From Microbacterium lacticum (GTDB taxonomy: Bacteria; Actinomycetota; Actinomycetes; Actinomycetales; Microbacteriaceae), in NCBI RefSeq assembly GCF_006716815.1, contig NZ_VFPS01000008.1:1-64000 (forward strand): a stretch of DNA of 64,000 bases. The letters are read 5' to 3'. The translations under genes were made by a program, and so were the position numbers. The notes beneath the pieces are model-generated. The model had not been told where the DNA came from, ran no database searches, and saw nothing but the letters and a program-made list of their open reading frames with translations. Below, in pieces: positions 9,028 to 18,036 of the stretch; the first letter of the stretch is position 1, and every line of letters begins with the position of its first letter.

Positions 9028-10398
9028 ATGACCGGCGCCGTGGTCGGCCTCCTGCGCGAGGCTCTCTCCGAACGGGTCGACACCGACCCCAGCCACCTCG
9101 ACGACGCGCGAGCCGACAAGTCGGAGCACGCCGCGCCCGGACGGCCGATCGCGATCGTGCACGCGGCATGCATCGACGATGTGCAGGCCACGATGCGGAT
9201 CGCCACGGCCACCGGCACCCCGGTCGTCGTGCGTGGCGCCGGCACCGGCCTCGCCGGCGGGGCCAACGCCGGCGCGGGCGAGATCGTGCTGTCGATGCGC
9301 GCGATGGATCGCATCCTCGAGGTGCGGCCCGACGATCTGCTCGCCGTCGTCGAGCCCGGCATCCTGAACGCCGAGCTGAACCGTGCGCTCGCCGACCACG
9401 GCCTGTGGTGGGCGCCCGACCCCGTGAGTCGCGAGATCTCGACCGTCGGCGGCAACATCGCCACGGGCGCCGGGGGTCTCCTCTGCGCGAAGTACGGCGT
9501 CGTGCGCGACGCGGTGCTCGGCGTCGACCTCGTGCTCGCCGACGGCCGCCTGCTGCACCTCGGGCATCGGAGCGTCAAGGGCGTCACGGGCCTCGACCTG
9601 ACCGCGCTCGTGATCGGGTCGGAGGGCACGCTCGGGGTCGTCGTCGGCGCGACACTCAAGCTCCGCCGGCTGGTGCCCGGCCAGGCGCGCACGCTCACGG
9701 CATCCTTCCCGAGCGTCCGCGCCGCCGCGACCGCCGCTGCCGCGGTGACCGCATCGGGCGTGCAGCCCGCGATCATGGAGCTGATGGATGCCGCGTGCCT
9801 GCGTGCCGTGCACCGGATGCTCGACCTGCCCGACCCGGGCGAGGCCGCCCAGCTGACGATCCAGACCGACGGGCCCGCTGCGTCGGTCGAGGCCGAGTCG
9901 ATCGCCGCGACGCTGACCGATGCGGGCGGCGCCGTGCGGCTCGCCCGCGACGACGCCGAGTCGCAGCTGCTGTGGCGGATCCGCCGGTCGATGCATCCCG
10001 CGATGGAGACCCTCGGCACGACGCTCATCGAAGACGTGTCGGTGCCGCGCAGCGCGCTCCCGGCGATGTTCGACGAGATCGCGCGCATCGAGCGCGAGTA
10101 CGACCTGGTCATCCCGACGGTCTGCCACGCCGGCGACGGCAACCTGCACCCGAACTTCGTGTTCGACGCGGGCGCGGATGCGGCGGTGCCCGAAGTGATC
10201 TGGCAGGCCGCCGACGAGCTGTTCCGCGCCGCGCTGCGCCTGGGCGGAACGCTCACCGGCGAGCACGGCGTCGGCGTGCTGAAGCGGCGCTGGCTCGCCG
10301 ACGAGCTCGGCGACGACCAGTGGGAGCTGCAGCGCCAGATCACCCGCGTCTTCGACCCGCAGGGCATCCTGAACCCCGGCAAGGTCTTCACGCCCTGA
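9028..10398 (+). CDS. FAD-binding oxidase, GlcD/D-lactate dehydrogenase type
   Basis: A 456-residue flavoprotein of the VAO/PCMH family. The N-terminal half is the FAD_binding_4 domain: VVVRGAGTGLAGGANAG pyrophosphate loop at about 63-80 and STVGGNIATGAGGLLCAKYG near 130-150. The C-terminal half is the FAD-oxidase C domain with the metal/substrate motifs CHAGDGNLHPNF and LTGEHGVGVLKR and an ending RVFDPQGILNPGKVF, as in GlcD, D-lactate and D-2-hydroxyglutarate dehydrogenases. It probably oxidises a 2-hydroxy acid and passes electrons to quinone or another carrier; which acid cannot be said. No Fe-S domain is fused and no glcE/glcF partners are adjacent. Intact length. Confidence 0.88.
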   Translation: MTGAVVGLLREALSERVDTDPSHLDDARADKSEHAAPGRPIAIVHAACIDDVQATMRIATATGTPVVVRGAGTGLAGGANAGAGEIVLSMRAMDRILEVRPDDLLAVVEPGILNAELNRALADHGLWWAPDPVSREISTVGGNIATGAGGLLCAKYGVVRDAVLGVDLVLADGRLLHLGHRSVKGVTGLDLTALVIGSEGTLGVVVGATLKLRRLVPGQARTLTASFPSVRAAATAAAAVTASGVQPAIMELMDAACLRAVHRMLDLPDPGEAAQLTIQTDGPAASVEAESIAATLTDAGGAVRLARDDAESQLLWRIRRSMHPAMETLGTTLIEDVSVPRSALPAMFDEIARIEREYDLVIPTVCHAGDGNLHPNFVFDAGADAAVPEVIWQAADELFRAALRLGGTLTGEHGVGVLKRRWLADELGDDQWELQRQITRVFDPQGILNPGKVFTP

Positions 10399-10450
10399 CC
10401 TTCCCGCGTCGCGCGGCAGCCGCGCGCGCTGCGCGACGCCCTGCACAACC

Positions 10451-10513
10451 GCGGAGATCCGCACGCCGACGGATGCCTCGGGCCCAGGCATCCGCAGCCA
10501 CGCCGATCTCCGC
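10451..10513. repeat. Nested inverted repeats after the FAD oxidase gene
   Basis: Outer arms GCGGAGATC (10451-10459) and GATCTCCGC (10505-10513) enclose an inner hairpin CGGATGCC (10470-10477) / GGCATCCG (10487-10494). The inner stem uses the GGATGCC word seen in other terminators of this window. Likely a transcription terminator for the gene ending at 10398. The 400-base gap to nagB contains this and the repeat at 10713-10777 and no credible gene. Confidence 0.6.
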
Positions 10514-10712
10514 CGGTATGCATCGCGGATGCCGCGGATGCCGACCCGGCTGACGGTTGACGCCTCACTCGCCGCACCCGGCGCGGGATCAGGCGGGAGG
10601 CGGGTAGACCTGCGGGTCGGGGACGGCGAGGCCGCGCGCGCCGAGCGCGATCGCGGCGATTCCGAGGGCGACCGGCCGACACCGGCACGGCGGGACAGCG
10701 CGCGCTGGAAAC

Positions 10713-10777
10713 GCATCCAGGTGCCGCGATCGGTCGCCACCCGCCCGGTATGACGACAGAACGCGGCACCTGGATGC
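10713..10777. repeat. 15-bp perfect inverted repeat between FAD oxidase and nagB
   Basis: GCATCCAGGTGCCGC at 10713-10727 is matched exactly in inverse orientation at 10763-10777, with a 35-base loop. It stands just downstream of nagB (minus strand), so it may terminate both convergent transcripts; the long loop is atypical for that. Function unknown. Confidence 0.55.
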
Positions 10778-10799
10778 CACAACGACAGCGCGACGCGGC

Positions 10800-11579
10800 T
10801 TACAGACCCTGCCAGGCGGGCTTGTTGGCGAACGCGTAGCGGTAGTAGTCGGCGTGCGCGAGCTGCGAGGCGGCCGCCTCGTCGACGACGACCGTGACGT
10901 GCGGGTGCAGCTGGATCGCCGAACCGGGCAGCGACGACGTGACCGGGCCCTCGACGGCGCCGGCGACCGCCGCCGCCTTGCCCTCGCCGAACGCGAGGAG
11001 GAACAGGTGCTTCGCCTCGAGGATCGTGCCGAGCCCCTGCGTGATGCAGTGCATGGGCACGTCGTCGATCGAATCGAAGAACCGCGCGTTGTCCTCACGG
11101 GTCTGCTCGATCAGGGTCTTCACGCGGGTGCGCGACGCGAACGACGAGCCGGGCTCGTTGAAGCCGATGTGCCCCGACGTGCCGATCCCGAGGATCTGCA
11201 GGTCGATGCCGCCCGCGGCCGCGATGGCGCGCTCGTAGTCCTCGCCGGCGTGCGAGATGGTCGCGAGGTCGCCGTTCGGGGTCTGGATGAGGTCGGGGTT
11301 CAGACCGAGCGGCTCCACGACCTCCTTCGTGATGACCGAACGGTAGCTCTCCGGGTGATTCGGGTCGATGCCCACGTACTCGTCGAGCGCGAAGCCGCGC
11401 ACGTGCGACACGTCGAGCCCGGCCACGCGGGGGCGCAGCGCCTCATAGACGGGCAGCGGCGTCGAGCCCGTCGCGAGCCCCAGCACCGCGTCGGGACGCT
11501 CGCTGATGAGCTTCACGATCTCGTCGGCAACGAGGACGCCGGCGGCCGCCGGAGAGGGGACGATGACGATCTCAGCCAT
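10800..11579 (-). CDS. nagB: Glucosamine-6-phosphate deaminase
   Basis: NagB converts glucosamine-6-P to fructose-6-P and ammonia, the last step of GlcNAc catabolism. The 259-residue protein is complete: LATGSTPLPVYEAL phosphate loop, FALDEYVG with the catalytic Asp, LGIGTSGHIGFNEPGSSF with the ring-opening His, and the C-terminal ALPG-like segment VTSSLPGSAIQLHPHVTVVVDEAAA. The AAAGG ribosome site sits inside the end of the upstream ROK fragment, whose stop overlaps this start by eight bases. Downstream of the ROK regulator on the same strand, it is probably part of that operon. Homohexameric allosteric residues were not checked. Confidence 0.96.
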   Translation of the reverse strand: MAEIVIVPSPAAAGVLVADEIVKLISERPDAVLGLATGSTPLPVYEALRPRVAGLDVSHVRGFALDEYVGIDPNHPESYRSVITKEVVEPLGLNPDLIQTPNGDLATISHAGEDYERAIAAAGGIDLQILGIGTSGHIGFNEPGSSFASRTRVKTLIEQTREDNARFFDSIDDVPMHCITQGLGTILEAKHLFLLAFGEGKAAAVAGAVEGPVTSSLPGSAIQLHPHVTVVVDEAAASQLAHADYYRYAFANKPAWQGL

Positions 11580-11907
11580 GGAAAACTGCCTTTCTGTCGG
11601 AGACGGAGGGTTCGCGGACGGCGGGTTCGGAGACGGACGGCTCAGAGACAGCTGCCCCGGACACGGTCGCCGCGGAACCCGCGGGCTCAGAGACGGACGC
11701 TGCGGAAGCCCCGGAACCGGGCGTCGGAACGGTGGCGTCCGCCCCGATCAGCGCCGCGCCCAGCGCCGCCGCGGGCGATCCCGGCGGCAGCAGCTCGACG
11801 CGCTCGGCGAGGCCCAGCGAGCGCAGGAACGGCGATGCCGCTGCGCCGGTCGCGAGCTCGTCCACCACACGGCTCAGCATACGGTCGCCGAGGGTCGGGT
11901 GATCCAT
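11572..11907 (-). pseudogene. C-terminal fragment of a ROK-family sugar kinase with a repetitive tail
   Basis: Only about 45 residues look like a known family: SRVVDELATGAAASPFLRSLGLAERVELLPPGSPAAALGAALIG resembles the final helix-strand of ROK kinases (NagK/NanK type), which are normally about 300 residues. The ATP and sugar-binding domains are gone. A low-complexity tail follows, with repeated VSEP units encoded by short tandem repeats of GAGACGG/GAACCC-like blocks. No good ribosome site precedes ATG 11907. Position between the ROK repressor and nagB is where a GlcNAc kinase would be expected, so I read this as the remnant of a deleted kinase gene. Whether the 111-residue product is made is unknown. 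Confidence 0.5.
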
Positions 11908-11922
11908 CCGGGGGGGTTGGAC

Positions 11923-11938
11923 GGGTGTCAGGACACCC
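11923..11938. terminator. Small hairpin at the 3' end of the ROK regulator gene
   Basis: GGGTGTC-AG-GACACCC is a perfect 7-bp inverted repeat overlapping the regulator's stop codon. No U-tract; it may cause partial termination before the kinase fragment and nagB. Weak evidence. Confidence 0.3.
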
Positions 11939-13118
11939 CGAGTTGTCCGGACAGGACCATGACGGCCGCGCCGCGGAGGACGATGTCCTCGCCTTGCTCC
12001 GTCATTCGCACCTGCACGCCGTCGTGGAACTCGGCGAGCGTACGGGCGCGCAGGGTCTCGACGGTCGCCTCAGCGAGGGGTCCGTCGAGAAGTGGTGAGG
12101 GGCCGGAGAGCACGATCTCCGACAGGTCGAGAGCGCCGACGATGGGCGCCAGGGCGATGCCGAGCCGCTCCCCGGCGTCGCGGAGGACGGCGGTGGCATC
12201 GGCGCCCTCCTCGGCCAGGGCGCGTTCGAGCGACGGGACGGACAGCCACGCTTCGAGGCATCCGACCTTGCCGCACACGCACACCGGACCGCCGTCGGTG
12301 CCGACGGTGACGTGGCCGATCTCGCCCGCGGCGAAGCGGCCGCCGGGCATGGGCTGGCCGCCCGAGAGCAGACCCGAGCCGACACCGCGGCCGACGCGCA
12401 CGAGCATGACGTCGTCGCCCGCGCCGCCGAAGGTGTACTCGGCGAGCAGGGCGGCGTTCGCGTCGTTGGCGACGAGGACCGGCAGCGACACCTCCGCGCG
12501 CAGGATGCCTTCGAGGTCGATGTCGGTCCAGCGCAGGTTCGGTGCGGTGAGCACGGTGCCGTGGTCGTCGACGATGCCGGGTGAACCGACCCCGACACCG
12601 AGCACGGGGGCGTGCGCGTCGGCGACGAGCTCGCGGGTGAGCCGGATGACGGTGGCGAGGATGTCGGCGGGGTCGGCGGGCACGGATGCCTCGTGGCGCG
12701 CGACGATCTCGCCGTCGAGGGTGAGCACGGCGCCGAGGAACCGATCGCTGCGCGAGAGGTCGAGGCCGATGATGCGGTGCCCCTCCCGGTCGAGGTCGAC
12801 GAGGATGGCGGGCTTTCCGGGGCCGGTCACCTCGCGGGTGCCACGCTCGGCGACGTAGCCGTCCTCGATGATTTCGGCGATGAGGTCGGAGATCGTGACG
12901 CGGGTGAGACCGGTCTCGCGTGACAGATCGGCGCGGCTCATGGCACCCTGGTGGAAGAGGGTCTGCAGCACGAGCGAGCGGTTGTGGGCGCGGGCGTGCT
13001 CGGGGAGCACCTTGGCCGCGTGGCGCAGGGAGCGTCCGGGGCCGAAGGTACGACCGCAGTTCCCTTCCGCGGAGGGTCCGGGATCCGCGGTGCTGCGCTG
13101 CACGTCCGAAGTGACCAT
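11928..13118 (-). CDS. ROK-family transcriptional regulator (NagC-like)
   Basis: A 396-residue DNA-binding repressor. A winged helix (about 45-95: LVLQTLFHQGAMSRADLSRETGLTR onward) is followed by a ROK sugar-sensing domain with GVGVGSPGIVD, the NDANAALLAEY sugar-contact segment, and the structural zinc site CVCGKVGCLEAW. A full set of kinase-like motifs is present, as is common in NagC/XylR-type repressors that sense phosphorylated or free amino sugars. Next to nagB and near nagA, the likely effector is GlcNAc, GlcNAc-6-P or glucosamine-6-P. A near-perfect palindrome lies 5-23 bases before the start codon, suggesting autoregulation. First gene of the probable regulator-kinase fragment-nagB operon. 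Confidence 0.88.
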   Translation of the reverse strand: MVTSDVQRSTADPGPSAEGNCGRTFGPGRSLRHAAKVLPEHARAHNRSLVLQTLFHQGAMSRADLSRETGLTRVTISDLIAEIIEDGYVAERGTREVTGPGKPAILVDLDREGHRIIGLDLSRSDRFLGAVLTLDGEIVARHEASVPADPADILATVIRLTRELVADAHAPVLGVGVGSPGIVDDHGTVLTAPNLRWTDIDLEGILRAEVSLPVLVANDANAALLAEYTFGGAGDDVMLVRVGRGVGSGLLSGGQPMPGGRFAAGEIGHVTVGTDGGPVCVCGKVGCLEAWLSVPSLERALAEEGADATAVLRDAGERLGIALAPIVGALDLSEIVLSGPSPLLDGPLAEATVETLRARTLAEFHDGVQVRMTEQGEDIVLRGAAVMVLSGQLGVS

Positions 13119-13122
13119 GTTT

Positions 13123-13141
13123 GTTAGTACACCTTACGAAC
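13123..13141. promoter_or_regulatory. Palindromic operator before the ROK regulator
   Basis: GTTAGTA-CACCT-TACGAAC: arms match at six of seven positions around a 5-base centre. It lies immediately upstream of the regulator's ATG on the minus strand, where a bound repressor would block transcription or ribosome access. The surrounding AT-rich stretch (13120-13195) is the promoter region for both the regulator and the divergent transpeptidase gene; a -10-like TACGAT for the latter is at 13276-13281. Confidence 0.6.
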
Positions 13142-13361
13142 ATAACTTTCGCAAGTCTTTCCGCCGATTCGGTAAGCGCGTTTACAAAACCGTTACACGG
13201 CCGACATCACACGGCGTCTCCCGCGGATCCGCCGAGACCCCGCGCTTTCCCCGGTCTCTGCGCAGCATGATCGCGTACGATGGACCCGCGTGGAGTGGAA
13301 CCGCACCAGCCGCTCCCTCGCAAGAGACGCGCCGCACGGGCGCTGAACCGGGGGGTTGTTC

Positions 13362-14849
13362 GTGACTGATGTGGCAACGAAGCCCGACGCCGAAGGCGCG
13401 TCGGACCCGTCGTCGAGCACGCTGGCGACCACCACGCAGGAGCCGTCCGCGCCGGCGACCACCGCGCAGGCGCCGACCGTGCAGTGGGCACCGGCCGAGC
13501 CCGCCGCCAAGAAGACGCGGAAGCGCCTCTGGCTCTGGATCGGCGTGCCGGTCGCGCTCGTCGCCGCCGGCGCCGTCGCCGCGTCGCTCGTGCTGATCGC
13601 ACCCGGCACGTCCGTCGCGGGCGTTCCCGTGGGGCTGCAGACGTCCGGCGCCGCGACCGACGCGATCGACCAGCGACTCGCCCAGGCCACGCTGACGCTC
13701 GGCGACGGCGGACCCACCGTCACCGGCGCCGACCTCGGCGCGACCGTCGACGCGCAGGCCCTGGCCGACTCCGCCTTCGGCGACCGGCCGATGTGGAATC
13801 TCACGCAGTGGTTCGGCGAGCCGATCGACGCCCCTATCACCCTCGACGAGGAGAAGGCCACCGCGGCGCTCCGCGAGGCCCTCCCCTCCGCCTACACCGA
13901 ACCGACCGCCGCGACCGTCGCCTTCAACGGCACCTCGTTCGTGGTGACGCCGGCCGTCGCGGGCACCGGCATCGACCTCGACTCGATCACCCGTCAGCTG
14001 CACGACGCGTTCGCGTCGGGCGCGCAGGCATCCACCGTCACGGTCGACGAGACCTCGGTCGAGCCCGTTGCCGACACCGCCGCGGCGCAGAAGGCCGCCG
14101 ACGGGGCGAACGCCATGCTCGCGAACGTCGGCTTCTACGTGGGCGACGAGCGCACCGTTCCGGTCGACGCCGCGACCGCGGCGGGCTGGCTGACGGTGAC
14201 CTCCGACGCATCCGGAGCCTTCACCGTCACCGCCGACCCGGCGAAGATCCAGCCCACCGTCGACGCCCTCGCCGCCGCGGTGAACCGGCCGCCGGTCAAC
14301 GGCGCCGTGATCACGGATGCCGAGGGCACCGTGCTCGAGACGACGACGCCCGGCGCCGACGGCCGCACGCTCGGCGACGTCAGCACCGCCGCGAGCGACT
14401 TCGCGAAGCAGCTCGGCCAGGGCAACGGCGTCTACGAGCTGCCCGTGCAGGTCACCCCGCCCGCGATGGCCACCTCGGCGCGCATGATCGAGGTCGATCT
14501 CGGCGACCAGATGCTCTACATGAAGGAGAACGGCGCGGTCGTCGACTCGTGGCCGATCTCGAGCGGCGTCGCCGAATCGCCCACCACGACCGGCCACTTC
14601 ACGGTGCAGTCGCACTACGACGTGCAGACGATGACGTCGTCGTCGGCCACCGACGACTACTGGAACTACGATGTCCCGAACGTCCAGTGGATCATGTACT
14701 ACTACGGCGGCGAGGCGCTGCACGGGGTGTACTGGCACAACGACTTCGGCAACCCGCGCAGCCACGGCTGCGTCGGCATGCCGAACTGGCGCGCCAAGCA
14801 GATCTACGACTGGATGCCCAACGGCGGCGACGTCTGGATCCACGAGTAA
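13362..14849 (+). CDS. L,D-transpeptidase with peptidoglycan-binding domain
   Basis: A 495-residue membrane-anchored cell-wall enzyme that would make 3-3 peptide cross-links in peptidoglycan. A disordered Thr/Pro/Ala tail (1-50) and basic KKTRKRLW lead into one membrane helix (about 55-78), giving a type II topology. The external part has two repeated PG-binding/VanW-like modules and ends in a YkuD domain: [10 protein letters not shown], a conserved catalytic His ([10 protein letters not shown]) and the active-site motif SHGCVGM, in which the Cys is the nucleophile. Start GTG 13362 chosen; TTG 13356 is the alternative and the ribosome site is a G-run only. The gene is followed by a strong bidirectional terminator. 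Confidence 0.9.
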   Translation: MTDVATKPDAEGASDPSSSTLATTTQEPSAPATTAQAPTVQWAPAEPAAKKTRKRLWLWIGVPVALVAAGAVAASLVLIAPGTSVAGVPVGLQTSGAATDAIDQRLAQATLTLGDGGPTVTGADLGATVDAQALADSAFGDRPMWNLTQWFGEPIDAPITLDEEKATAALREALPSAYTEPTAATVAFNGTSFVVTPAVAGTGIDLDSITRQLHDAFASGAQASTVTVDETSVEPVADTAAAQKAADGANAMLANVGFYVGDERTVPVDAATAAGWLTVTSDASGAFTVTADPAKIQPTVDALAAAVNRPPVNGAVITDAEGTVLETTTPGADGRTLGDVSTAASDFAKQLGQGNGVYELPVQVTPPAMATSARMIEVDLGDQMLYMKENGAVVDSWPISSGVAESPTTTGHFTVQSHYDVQTMTSSSATDDYWNYDVPNVQWIMYYYGGEALHGVYWHNDFGNPRSHGCVGMPNWRAKQIYDWMPNGGDVWIHE

Positions 14850-14899
14850 GCCACCCTTCTCGCTGACCTGCCGCGAGTCGAGGTCGGTCCCCGCACGAC

Positions 14900-14931
14900 G
14901 AAGCGGCGGATGCCGAGGCATCCGCCGCTTC
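14900..14931. terminator. Bidirectional terminator between L,D-transpeptidase and icd
   Basis: A perfect 15-bp inverted repeat (GAAGCGGCGGATGCC at 14900-14914 and its complement at 14917-14931) separated by GA. It lies between convergent genes and, like others in this window, has GGATGCC/GGCATCC at its tip. Confidence 0.85.
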
Positions 14932-14943
14932 GCACTTCCCGCC

Positions 14944-17160
14944 TCAGAGGGCGTCGATCACCGCGTTGAGCGTCGCCGACGGGCGCATAACGGCCGCGAC
15001 CTTCGCCTCGTCGGGGTGGTAGTAGCCGCCGATGTCGACGGGGCTGCCCTGCACGGCGTTCAGCTCGGCGACGATCTCGGCCTCGGCATCCGTCAGCTTC
15101 TGCGCGATCGGCGCGAAGGCTGCGGCGAGGTCGGCGTCGGCGGTCTGACCGGCGAGCTCCTGCGCCCAGTACAGCCCCAGATAGAAGTGGCTGCCGCGGT
15201 TGTCGATCGTCCCGAGGGCGCGCCCCGGCGAGCGGTCGTTCTCGAGGAACGTGCCCGTCGCGGCATCCAGCGTGTCGGCGAGGATCTTCGCCTTCGCATT
15301 GCCGGTGTACTCCGCGAGGTGCTCGAAGGAGGCCGCGAGGGCGAAGAACTCGCCCAGCGAGTCCCACCGCAGGTAGTCCTCGCTGAGCAGCTGCTGCACG
15401 TGCTTGGGCGCCGAACCGCCGGCGCCCGTCTCGAACAGGCCGCCGCCGGCGAGCAGGGGCACGATCGAGAGCATCTTGGCCGACGTGCCGACCTCGAGGA
15501 TCGGGAAGAGGTCGGTCAGGTAGTCGCGCAGCACGTTGCCGGTGACCGAGATCGTGTCCTCGCCCTTGCGGAGACGCGCGAGCGTGTACCGCGTCGCCTC
15601 GTCGGGCGGCAGGATCACGATCGTCACGTCACCCGTGTCGAGCGTCGCGAGGGCCTGGTGCACCTTGCCGATCAGCTGCGCGTCGTGGGCGCGGTTGACG
15701 TCGAGCCAGAACACGGCCGGCACGCCGGTCGCACGGGCCCGGGTGACGGCGAGGCGCACCCAGTCCATGATCGCGATGTGCTTGGTCTGCGTGGCGCGCC
15801 AGATATCGCCCTTCTCGACGTGGTGCTCGATGAGCACCGTGCCGTCCGAGTCGAGCACCTCGACGACGCCGTCCGACGGGACCTCGAAGGTCTTGTCGTG
15901 GCTGCCGTACTCCTCGGCGGCCTGAGCCATGAGGCCGACGTTGGGCACCGTGCCGATCGTCGCGGGGTCGAGCGGTCCGTTCGCGATGACGTCCTCGATG
16001 ACCGCCTGGTAGACACCGGCGTACGACGAGTCGGGGATCACCGCGATGGTGTCCTCCTCCTCGCCGTCCTTGCCCCACAGCTTGCCGCCGTTGCGGATGA
16101 GCGCGGGCATGGAGGCGTCGACGATGACGTCCGAGGGGACGTGCAGGTTCGTGATGCCCTTGTCGCTGTTGACGTACGACAGGCGCGGGCCGTTCTCGAG
16201 GTCCTGGGCGATGCGCGCCGAGATGGCGTCGCCGTCGCCCAGCTCGCCGAGGCCGGAGAGGATCGAGCCGAGGCCGTTGTTGCCGTTCAGGCCTGCCTCG
16301 GTGAGCTCAGCCCCGTAGGTGTCGAAGACGTCGGCGAAGAAGGCGCGCACGACGTGGCCGAAGATGATGGGGTCGCTGACCTTCATCATCGTGGCCTTGA
16401 GGTGCACCGAGTACAGGACGTTCTCGGCCTTCGCCTGCGCGATCGTGTCGGCGAGGAACGCGTCGAGCGCCTTGGCCGACAGGAATGTCGCGTCGATGAC
16501 CTCGCGCGGCAGCACCTTGAGGCCGTCCTTCAGCACCGTGACGGTGCCGTCGGTGGCGGTGTGGCGGATCGTGAGCACGTCGTCGTGGGCGGCGATCCAG
16601 CTCTTCTCGTTGCTCTTGAAGTCGTCGTGGCCCATCGTGGCGACGCGCGTCTTCGAGCCCGCCGCGAACGGCTTGTTGCGGTGCGGGTGCTTCTTCGCGT
16701 AGTTCTTCACGGCGAGCGGCGCGCGGCGGTCGCTGTTGCCCTCGCGCAGCACGGGGTTGACCGCGGAGCCCTTGATGCGGTCGTAGCGCGCGCGGATGTC
16801 CTTCTCCTCGACGGTCGACGCGTCGTCGGGGTAGTCGGGGATGTCGTAGCCCTGCACCTGGAGCTCGGCGATCGCGGCCTTCAGCTGCGGGATGGATGCC
16901 GAGATGTTCGGCAGCTTGATGATGTTCGCCTCGGGGAGCGTCGCGAGCCCGCCGAGCTCGGCGAGGGCGTCGCCCACCTGCTGATCGGGCGTGAGCGCCT
17001 GCGGGAATGCAGCGAGGATGCGACCGGCGAGCGAGATGTCGCGGGTGTCGATCTCGACGCCGGCCTGCCCGGCGAAGGCCTTCACGATCGGGAGGAAGGA
17101 GGCGGTGGCCAGGGCCGGTGCTTCGTCGGTGTGGGTGTAGATGATGGTGGACTCAGGCAC
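14944..17160 (-). CDS. icd: NADP-dependent isocitrate dehydrogenase, monomeric type
   Basis: A 738-residue monomeric (about 80 kDa) isocitrate dehydrogenase, the form common in actinobacteria, converting isocitrate to 2-oxoglutarate with NADP in the TCA cycle. It begins [20 protein letters not shown], typical of the family, and contains [61 protein letters not shown] and the C-terminal [12 protein letters not shown] at 17158-17160 was chosen over an upstream in-frame start because it has GAGGAAG upstream and matches family length. A long perfect palindrome covers the -35 region; the same core occurs before sucC. Confidence 0.96.
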   Translation of the reverse strand: MPESTIIYTHTDEAPALATASFLPIVKAFAGQAGVEIDTRDISLAGRILAAFPQALTPDQQVGDALAELGGLATLPEANIIKLPNISASIPQLKAAIAELQVQGYDIPDYPDDASTVEEKDIRARYDRIKGSAVNPVLREGNSDRRAPLAVKNYAKKHPHRNKPFAAGSKTRVATMGHDDFKSNEKSWIAAHDDVLTIRHTATDGTVTVLKDGLKVLPREVIDATFLSAKALDAFLADTIAQAKAENVLYSVHLKATMMKVSDPIIFGHVVRAFFADVFDTYGAELTEAGLNGNNGLGSILSGLGELGDGDAISARIAQDLENGPRLSYVNSDKGITNLHVPSDVIVDASMPALIRNGGKLWGKDGEEEDTIAVIPDSSYAGVYQAVIEDVIANGPLDPATIGTVPNVGLMAQAAEEYGSHDKTFEVPSDGVVEVLDSDGTVLIEHHVEKGDIWRATQTKHIAIMDWVRLAVTRARATGVPAVFWLDVNRAHDAQLIGKVHQALATLDTGDVTIVILPPDEATRYTLARLRKGEDTISVTGNVLRDYLTDLFPILEVGTSAKMLSIVPLLAGGGLFETGAGGSAPKHVQQLLSEDYLRWDSLGEFFALAASFEHLAEYTGNAKAKILADTLDAATGTFLENDRSPGRALGTIDNRGSHFYLGLYWAQELAGQTADADLAAAFAPIAQKLTDAEAEIVAELNAVQGSPVDIGGYYHPDEAKVAAVMRPSATLNAVIDAL

Positions 17161-17213
17161 GTGGGATCTTCCTCTATCGAGCGTCGCGGGATCGCTTTCC
17201 ACCCTACCGCACA

Positions 17214-17249
17214 GCGGGAAAGTATCTCGATGTCGAGATACTTTCCCGC
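17214..17249. promoter_or_regulatory. 17-bp-arm palindrome in the icd promoter (operator candidate)
   Basis: Arms GCGGGAAAGTATCTCGA (17214-17230) and its exact complement (17233-17249) flank TG. A -10-like TAGGGT for icd lies at 17201-17206 (minus strand), so the palindrome overlaps the -35 region. The core TCTCGATGTCGAGA is identical to one before sucC (36593-36606). A transcription-factor site controlling TCA genes is the best reading; which factor is unknown. Confidence 0.75.
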
Positions 17250-17299
17250 GGCGGTGGTGGGAGGGATGCCGCGTCGTGCGGCTCCCCGCGGCCTGCGGC

Positions 17300-17404
17300 C
17301 GCGGCCGTCTCCCAGCCGCGCTGCGCGAGCATCTCGCAGACGAGCAGCCGGAGTGCCGCCTGGTCTTCGACGACCAGCACGCGGCGCACCCATCCGCTGC
17401 TCAC
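17300..17404 (-). pseudogene. Remnant of a response-regulator receiver domain
   Basis: From ATG 17404 the minus strand encodes [20 protein letters not shown] followed by AQRGWE, which strongly resembles the first strand, acidic pocket (ED) and first helix of a receiver domain. The reading then degenerates into Pro/Ser-rich text and runs through the icd palindrome to a stop at 17204. The phospho-acceptor Asp, the Lys and the output domain are missing. Probably a decayed fragment; a chance match cannot be fully excluded for a stretch this short. Confidence 0.4.
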
Positions 17405-17504
17405 GGCTTCACGATAGCCGAGCCGCGAATCGCCCTGCTCCGCCTCCGCGCCGGGCGGTCATATTCCCGACGAATGGACGATGCCCGCACCCGCAGCGAC
17501 CCGA

Positions 17505-17510
17505 TAACCT
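17505..17510 (+). promoter_or_regulatory. -10 element TAACCT of a leaderless transcript
   Basis: TAACCT followed by exactly six bases and ATG 17517, with no ribosome site. This decides the start of the acetyltransferase over the in-frame GTG at 17511. Confidence 0.6.
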
Positions 17511-17516
17511 GTGGTC

Positions 17517-17969
17517 ATGAGCGAGCTGCGCCTCGAGGAACTGTCTGCCACGACGATCGTCGCGGTCAACGCGCTGTCGTTGAAACCCGGTCAGGAGCAG
17601 TTCATCGCCCCGACCAGTTACGCCGTCGCCGGCGCGGTGGTCAACCCCGCGACGGCGTGGCAGCGCGTCGTCCTCGACGGCGACGAGGTGGTCGGATTCG
17701 TCAGCGCGAACTTCGACGATGACGCCGACGAAGACCGGTTCCGCTCGGTGCTGTGGCGCATCAACGTGGATGCCGACGACCAGGGCCGCGGCGTCGGCCG
17801 CTTCGCCGTGGAGAAGCTGCTCGACGAGGCCCGCTCGCGCGGCATGGACCGCGTCGACGTCATCTACGAGGCGGGTCAGGGCGGCCCCGAGCAGTTCTTC
17901 ACCCGCGTCGGCTTCGTGCCCGTCGACGAGACGGAGTACGGCGAGGTCGTCGCCGAGATCCGGCTCTGA
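17517..17969 (+). CDS. GNAT-family N-acetyltransferase
   Basis: A 150-residue single-domain acetyl-CoA-dependent transferase. Strands 2-4 are WQRVVLDGDEVVGFVSANFDDDA and FRSVLWRINVDADDQGRGVGRFAVEKLLDEARSRG, the latter containing the acetyl-CoA pyrophosphate loop D-Q-G-R-G-V-G-R (motif A, Q/RxxGxG/A) at about residues 86-95. The end GGPEQFFTRVGFVPVDETEYGEVVAEIRL is the usual GNAT C-terminal beta-hairpin. The size and arrangement recall spermidine acetyltransferases (BltD/PaiA-like), but the substrate is not predictable. Leaderless start. No operon partners. Confidence 0.88.
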   Translation: MSELRLEELSATTIVAVNALSLKPGQEQFIAPTSYAVAGAVVNPATAWQRVVLDGDEVVGFVSANFDDDADEDRFRSVLWRINVDADDQGRGVGRFAVEKLLDEARSRGMDRVDVIYEAGQGGPEQFFTRVGFVPVDETEYGEVVAEIRL

Positions 17970-18036
17970 CCCCGGCATCCACGCGCCTGCGGCGGCTCGC
18001 GCCGCGCGCGTCGCCGATCCGTGACCGCGCCGCAAC

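Noticed and set aside
10529..10753. 74-codon ORF between the FAD oxidase and nagB
   Set aside because: No ribosome site, Arg/Gly-rich shadow-like composition, interrupted by an inverted repeat.
14671..17520. 949-codon plus-strand frame opposite icd
   Set aside because: Shadow of icd caused by third-position GC bias; no motif.
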